From Eriocheir sinensis (taxonomy: Eukaryota; Arthropoda; Malacostraca; Decapoda; Varunidae), in NCBI RefSeq assembly GCF_024679095.1, contig NC_066517.1, positions 2,657,699-2,721,698 of the forward strand: a stretch of 64,000 nt of DNA, written 5' to 3'. A program made the position numbers and the translations under genes. The first letter of the stretch is position 1; every line of letters starts with the position of its first letter. Shown here one piece after another: positions 59,101 to 64,000 of this stretch. The notes under the pieces were generated by a model, which was not told where the DNA came from, did not search any database, and was given only the letters and a program-made list of their open reading frames with translations.

Positions 59101-59103
<3 letters not shown>
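58783..59103. mobile_element. element A copy 1, right part
   Basis: GAGCCGACAGTCGTCACGAA and CCCTCATTATTC, AGTAGTCGGCACCGAC match copy 2 at 57010-57100. It breaks off at a (CT)n tract before the right terminus. Confidence 0.8.

Positions 59104-59106
<3 letters not shown>

Positions 59107-59178
<72 letters not shown>
59107..59178. repeat. (CT)n microsatellite
   Basis: About 36 CT units, truncating element A copy 1. Confidence 0.95.
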
Positions 59179-59182
<4 letters not shown>

Positions 59183-59309
59183 TGGTCCAGTGCAGTACGA
59201 TTGATTTATTTAAAAAACAAGTTCAATAAACACCTTCATATTTATATTTACTAAAGTAGAAATGCAGTCTTGGTGCCATTTGATTTAATATACTTTCACT
59301 CAGATCCAC

Positions 59310-61206
59310 CTCAGGGGTAGGTATGTTGAGCTAGCCAGATCGGTGAAGAAGAACACCCGCCTAGCAAAAAGAAATTATGAGATTAGGGTAGCCAACGAGG
59401 CCAAGAGCGATCCCAAGGGCTTCTTCAAATTGTACAGGACGAAAACAAGGGACAGAATTGGACCGTTGAAAAACAAACACGGGCGAGCTCGTTGAGAATG
59501 GAGAAGATATTAGCCAAATGATGAATGACTATTTCCTCTCAGTTTTCACGCAGGAAAATCTAACAACCATTCCGGAGAGAGTTCAGATATATGAGGGTGA
59601 CGAGAACGACAAGTTGAGGGATGTGATCATCACTAGGCAAGTAGTCCAGGATGAGATTGGTAGGTTGAAGAAAAACAAATCGCCGGGCCCAGACGAAGTA
59701 TTCCCAAGGGTTTTGAAAGAGTGCAAGGAAGTCCTTAGTGGCCCTCTTGCCGATATCTTTAAGATGTCGGTAAATTCTGGGTATGTGCCCAATCAATGGA
59801 AAGTAGCTAATGTGACGCCGATTTTCAAAAAGGGAGACAAGTCAGCCACCTCAAACTATCGCCCAATTAGCTTAACATCAGTTGTAGGAAAGATGTTAGA
59901 GTCAATTATAGCCCGGAGCATTCGGGACCATCTAGAAAAGCATAATTTAACTCATGATTCACAACATGGGTTCACAAAGGGTAGGTCTTGCCTTACTAAC
60001 CTGTTGTCCTTCTACACTAAAGTAATCGAGGCGGTTGACAGAGATGAAAACTATGACATATTATATCTAGATTTCAGTAAAGCGTTCGACAAAGTCCCTC
60101 ATCACCGGCTATTACTAAAATTACAGGCTCATGGCGTAGATGGGAAAGTTTTGAACTGGATCAGGGCGTGGCTTAGTGGTAGGAAGCAGAGAGTGCAAAT
60201 CAATGGTAGGAAATCTGAATGGGGTAGTGTTACGAGTGGAGTCCCACAGGGGTCGGTGCTGGGTCCTCTGCTTTTTATTATTTACATCAATGACTTGGAC
60301 ACAGGAATTAGTAGCGATGTCAGTAAGTTCGCAGATGATACCAAGATCGGTAGAGTAATCCAATCAGACAGCGACGCTACCGTTCTCCAGGATGAGCTTG
60401 ACAGACTATATGACTGGGCGAGGAAGTGGCAGATGGAATTCAATGTTGGGAAGTGTAGCATTTTGAGCGTAGGTAGGAATAACCTCCTACACAATTACTC
60501 CTTAAGTGACACTCCTCTAAGCAGGTCTGGGCGTGAGAGAGACTTAAGAGTCCTAGTGAGCGCTGACCTCCGTCCTAGGGCTCAATGCATTCTGGCTAAA
60601 AATCGGGCAAACAGAGTACTAGGTTTCATCTCAAGGACCGTGAGCAATAGGAGCGCTGAAGTCATCCTCAAACTTTACTTAGCAGTAGTTCGACCTCATC
60701 TCGATTATGCAGTTCAGTTCTGGTCCCCCTACTATAGAATGGATATCAAGATGTTAGAATCTGTACAGAGGAGGATGACAAAGATGATTCAAGGGGTGAG
60801 AAACTTGCCTTATGAAGACAGGATGAAGCAGTTAAATCTACACTCTCTAGAAAGGCGAAGGGTGCGAGGAGACTTGATCGAAGTTTATAAATGGATGAAG
60901 GGATTTAATAAAGGGGATGTCAATAAAATTTTGAGAGTGAAAGAGCCAGGTAGGACGCGTGGAAATGGTTTTAAGTTAGACAAATTCAGATTCAACAAAG
61001 ACATAGGCAAGAATTGGTTCACCAATAGAGTGGTGGACGAATGGAACAGTCTTGGGAGCCATGTTGTGAGTGCCAATACCATAGATACATTCAAGAAGAG
61101 GTTAGATAAAGCCATGGATGGTGAGGTAAGGTGGGGTTGAGTGTACAGGAGCTGCCTTGTATAGGCTAACCGGCCTCTTGCAGACTCCTTACGTTCTTAT
61201 GTTCTT
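59310..61206 (+). mobile_element. CR1-like LINE, copy f (5'-truncated)
   Basis: The copy starts within the endonuclease-RT linker (YVELARSVKKNTRLAKRNYE, DPKGFFKLYRTKTRDRIGP), has a one-base insertion near 59484 (GGGCGAGCTCG), then the long RT ORF, a ~50-bp 3' UTR (GGAGCTGCCTTGTATAGG) and the octamer TTCTTATG repeated at the end. It is the reference for copies a and b. Confidence 0.9.
59518..61140 (+). CDS. CR1-like reverse transcriptase, 540-codon uninterrupted ORF
   Basis: This RNA-dependent DNA polymerase of a CR1-clade LINE performs target-primed copying of the element's RNA. Blocks in order: SPGPDEVFPRVLKEC (~55-70), VTPIFKKGDKSATSNYRPIS (~100-120), QHGFTKGRSC (~158), YLDFSKAFDKVPHHRLLL with the first catalytic Asp (~182), [20 protein letters not shown] (~239), KFADDTKIG with the catalytic Asp pair (271-274), the thumb, then a C-terminal region [19 protein letters not shown] and VVDEWNSLGSHVVSANTID. 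There are no stops; all RT key residues seem present. The ATG at 59518 is simply the first after the frameshift, the true ORF starting far upstream with the endonuclease that this copy lacks. Confidence 0.9.
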   Translation: MMNDYFLSVFTQENLTTIPERVQIYEGDENDKLRDVIITRQVVQDEIGRLKKNKSPGPDEVFPRVLKECKEVLSGPLADIFKMSVNSGYVPNQWKVANVTPIFKKGDKSATSNYRPISLTSVVGKMLESIIARSIRDHLEKHNLTHDSQHGFTKGRSCLTNLLSFYTKVIEAVDRDENYDILYLDFSKAFDKVPHHRLLLKLQAHGVDGKVLNWIRAWLSGRKQRVQINGRKSEWGSVTSGVPQGSVLGPLLFIIYINDLDTGISSDVSKFADDTKIGRVIQSDSDATVLQDELDRLYDWARKWQMEFNVGKCSILSVGRNNLLHNYSLSDTPLSRSGRERDLRVLVSADLRPRAQCILAKNRANRVLGFISRTVSNRSAEVILKLYLAVVRPHLDYAVQFWSPYYRMDIKMLESVQRRMTKMIQGVRNLPYEDRMKQLNLHSLERRRVRGDLIEVYKWMKGFNKGDVNKILRVKEPGRTRGNGFKLDKFRFNKDIGKNWFTNRVVDEWNSLGSHVVSANTIDTFKKRLDKAMDGEVRWG

Positions 61207-61236
61207 ATAGTCTGTGTTGTCGGAATATCACTGTAA

Positions 61237-61237
<1 letters not shown>

Positions 61238-61301
<64 letters not shown>
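61238..61301. repeat. (CT)n microsatellite
   Basis: About 31 CT units between CR1 copy f and the palindrome. Confidence 0.95.
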
Positions 61302-61304
<3 letters not shown>

Positions 61305-61310
61305 TTTTTT

Positions 61311-61942
61311 TTCGAAAAAACCCCAGCATATATAGTTATTATGGAGGAACTCATAGTCTAATAACACAATAACAGCAGACATTAGCAAATTTATAAAATA
61401 AATTATTCCGACGTTAAAAATTACATAAATTAAAAAAAAGTTAATGAAATAATGGAGGCAGGAGGAAGGCGACAACAACGCAGGACGAGGTGGCAACATG
61501 GCGGAAAGATGGGCAGCGAGACCTCTCTTAACAGCCAAACGGTACTGGCGGCACTAGCGATACCGGAACCTATGCGGTATTGACTCCTTAGCGGTACTAG
61601 CGATATCGGAACCCAGTTCCGGATCTGGGTACCGGTACCGTTGGTACCACGAAGGTACCGGTATCGCTAGTACTCCTAAGAAGTCGGTACCGCTCAGGTT
61701 CCGATATTGCTAGTGCCGCCAGTACCGTTTGGCTGTGGAGAGAGAGCTTGCTGCCCGTCTTCCCGCCATTTTGACATCTCGCTCTGCGTTGTTGCCGCCT
61801 CTGTCCTGTCTCCATTGTTTTATTAACTTCTTTTATTTATGGAATTTTTAACGTCGGAATCTTTTTTAGAAGCTTACTATCACTGTTATTAGACTGAGTC
61901 CCTCCACAATAACTATACATGGTGATTTTTTATCGAAAAAGT
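61311..61942. repeat. ~630-bp palindrome (foldback-like element)
   Basis: Two arms of about 310 bp meet near 61628. Matches in reverse include AGCCAAACGGTACTGGCGGC (left, 61531) with GCCGCCAGTACCGTTTGGCT (right, 61715), AATTATTCCGACGTTAAAAATT (first 20 bases ATTATTCCGACGTTAAAAAT) with ATTTTTAACGTCGGAATC, and ATATAGTTATTATGGAGG with CACAATAACTATACAT. GGTACCGGTA words recur around the centre and again at 62058-62132. No ORF. Resembles a full-length-hairpin MITE or foldback transposon. Confidence 0.9.
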
Positions 61943-62359
61943 AAATACTGAGTGGGGTGGGGAGGGGAGATAGAATATCCACATCATCAAAATATCCTCT
62001 CGGTTCCAGGCTAGCACTGGGAGGATATCTACATGGTTTGAATATAATTTTTTATCACCGGTACCAATACTACCGGTGCTGGTGCTTTCGGTACCGGTAT
62101 TACAGGCACTCAAATCAACGGTACCTACCTGTCATAATCACACCTAGCCACGCCATGTCACACTATACAAGGCCATCTTGCACTTTACGTCGCCACTATA
62201 GTAATATATTTCACACAACACCACTTCGCACAAACGAAAACAGTAGTGTTCTAGTGGCGACTGGCGAGTGGTGCGCACCTGGATCTACGTCTCCCTATCC
62301 AACACTCGTCCGCGGACGGTCACTCACACATTCAATCCGACTCTCTCTCTGACCCACAC
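61943..62359. other. unrecognised sequence, partly palindromic words
   Basis: 61970-62040 is ordinary; 62056-62135 contains several GGTACC and ACCGGT words like those in the adjacent palindrome, suggesting related ends. No gene recognised. Confidence 0.35.
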
Positions 62360-62437
62360 TTTAAAGTGCATACACCCTGAAAAACCCGTGGTGTACCCCC
62401 AGGGGTACGCATACACCAGGTTGAAAAACCCTGGGCT
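62360..62437 (-). mobile_element. hAT-type terminus (fragment)
   Basis: On the minus strand CAGGGTTTTTCAACCTGG then GTACCCCTGGGGGTACAC is the usual start of many hAT-family MITEs. A second CAGGG-like end (CCCTGAAAAACCCG) lies at about 62377. No opposite terminus found. Confidence 0.6.
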
Positions 62438-62469
62438 AGAAACTGCGGGTATACTACAAATGCTGAACC

Positions 62470-62995
62470 AAGTCATTACACTCAGGAATTACATTTTTCA
62501 AGCCCTGTTTGCCACACTGGACCGGCACTTGCTGCAACTTTCTTGACAGCATTCTCCAGCCTCCTCCTCTTGGTGCCGAACATGGAGAGGAAGCCAGCCT
62601 TACACACACTGTACGTACTATTTGCGTACACTATACGGTGCAGTGGAGGCTTCCAGAGTGTGCGGTGCCTGGAGCATCAGGTTTGGTAGTTTCACGATTC
62701 CTCTTGACTGAAACTAAATAAATAATCTTCTGTAGATAGGCATTTTGAAGATCGTAGTTACCCGTTTCCCAAAACTCTTTGAACACCTCTTCATTCACTG
62801 ACCTCGGCACTTTGTTGAAGCATCCGTCTCGGCAAGGTGGGCGTATGCTACATGCTTCAACAGGTTGCTTGGTTGTGCGGCTAACATAGGCCTGGCCGGT
62901 GTTACGCTTCACAGTACTCACTGTTTTCTTCCACCAACTGACTTGCCTTGCCCTTTTACGACCACTAGATGATTCAGATGCTTCCCCCACTTCAC
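62470..62995 (-). pseudogene. repeat-associated protein fragment with CxxxC-type motif
   Basis: The minus strand reads EASESSSGRKRARQVSWWKK, KRNTGQAYVSRTTKQP, SIRPPCRDGCFNKVPRSVNE and EFWETGNYDLQNAYLQKI, then after a frameshift near 62640 YSVCKAGFLSMFGTKRRRLE. From memory, this order (basic WK segment, PPC-x3-CF, FW---YD-QNAYL, then VC--AFL---G) recurs in many arthropod proteins that occur in numerous copies and look mobile-element derived; I cannot name the family or its enzyme part, which is missing here. The frameshift and the lack of a downstream catalytic region make it a fragment. A possible alternative upstream frame extends it to 63060. Confidence 0.6.
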
Positions 62996-64000
62996 TACTT
63001 CACTACTTGAATCACCTATATTAACAGTAATTTTATCAAAAGCACGTATGCGTAAGAAATGTTGAGCAGCACGAGTTTGTGGCGGAAACGCGGCCGATGT
63101 AAACACAGACTGAGGCGAACCGTGCACTCAGATGTGCTGATTGGTCGAGAAAACATGGCTCTGAACTGAACCCCTCATATTATTGTTGCCAACGGCTACA
63201 CGCCACCAGAAGCCAGCCAGCCCTACCCGATACTCGGCTCAGAAATGAACACTACAAAAATGACTCTAAGCTGCCTTGGCACTAAGGTAACTGCCACTTC
63301 AGTCTTATTAATGTGGTCAACGTAGCAACCACACTTAACGTGGATTATACTAACAACAGAAGGGGTAACTTATTCATAAATGACCTAAGAGCATTAAGTA
63401 TATGAGTGAGAACTAATAATAAGGGCAGCAGGATATATTATGTAAAAAAGGGATTTCAAGGTTTGGGAATGTAGGAGTTCATTTCCATGGGTCATACATA
63501 TTAACAAAAAGGAATAAAAAAATCGGTATTAATTAATAGGCGACATAACAGCAAAAATTAAAACTATTGATAAGGAAGATGTTAAATATCTCTCCAGGTT
63601 TACAGATCCAGGAAGAAAATGTTTCATTTCAATGGGTCATACTAGCCACAGAAAAGCAATTGCTCTTCACAGTTAATCATTGGGGGCATTGGCCGGGGGT
63701 GCATTGCCTCACCCACCTACAAGGCCATCCGCGGGGATCCCTCTGAACAAGTTTCCATGCAGGACCACCCTTTTTCAATTACTCAAAGCAGGATCCATCC
63801 ACTTGCTTAAAGCCTAAGCATTGTGGGCGTCTCCTTGGTTTTCTCCAATAATTTCTTTGCAGTTTGGAGAGTTTCACGTTTGAAGGTATTTATACTAATC
63901 TACAGGGTTATCAATGGTGCCATGCCCATTGCACCAACTGAAGATTACCACTGTTTACTCATGAGAACATGCCAAGTCTTTCAATTTCTCTAGATGAAAT
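62996..64000. other. unrecognised sequence to the window end
   Basis: Balanced to AT-rich DNA with no long ORF. GTTTCATTTCAATGGGTCATAC at 63620 (first 18 bases GTTTCATTTCAATGGGTC) resembles TTCATTTCCATGGGTCATAC at 63480, hinting at an old ~140-bp duplication. Nothing else recognised. Confidence 0.35.

Overview
The window looks like nuclear DNA of an arthropod, most probably a decapod crustacean (a brachyuran crab is my best guess). The grounds are dense and long dinucleotide and trinucleotide microsatellites, very long minisatellites, several CR1-type and Jockey-like LINEs, a tRNA-derived SINE, intron-like splice signals, and short runs of the arthropod telomere pentamer TTAGG. The species call is inference. 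There are no bacterial operons, rRNA genes or CRISPR arrays. A 100-N assembly gap lies at 46807-46906.

Layout. 1-310 is a 33-bp tandem array. 833-5395 (minus) is a decayed Tc1/mariner transposase gene in three exons with two GT-AG introns. Its second intron holds a Jockey-like LINE (1451-4593), which holds a hAT-like element (2244-3393, 8-bp target duplication), which in turn holds a ~430-bp palindrome. 5605-7300 is a minus-strand LINE split by a CR1 copy. 7.3-16.9 kb is mostly microsatellites, plus a CR1 copy inside a SINE (11.6-12.7 kb). 16972-17505 is the best single-copy protein-coding candidate, a 177-aa secreted protein I cannot name. 17.5-25 kb is pyrimidine-rich and minisatellite DNA with one CR1 fragment. 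25.05-35.24 kb is the largest structure, three consecutive minisatellites that all have a ~31-bp unit. 35.9-38.0 kb holds 69-bp and ~79-bp arrays. 38-45.5 kb is low-complexity DNA with one plausible 58-nt internal exon (40522-40579). 45.6-47.9 kb is two unrelated LINEs facing each other across the N gap. 51.3-55.9 kb is a multicopy unknown-function gene, frameshifted and split by an almost full-length Jockey-like LINE. 55.9-59.1 kb is a TIR element that has inserted into another copy of itself, and also carries two copies of a second TIR element and a SINE. 59.3-61.2 kb is a CR1 copy with an uninterrupted 540-codon reverse-transcriptase ORF. 61.3-61.9 kb is a ~630-bp palindrome. 62.4-63.0 kb holds a hAT-like terminus and a frameshifted repeat-associated gene fragment.

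Almost every recognisable protein sequence belongs to a mobile element, and most copies carry stops, frameshifts or truncations. The window is best read as an intergenic or large-intron region recording layered insertions. The nesting gives relative ages: for example Tc1, then LINE-J, then the hAT-like element; unknown gene, then LINE-J; SINE, then CR1; and element A copy 1, then element A copy 2, then element B.
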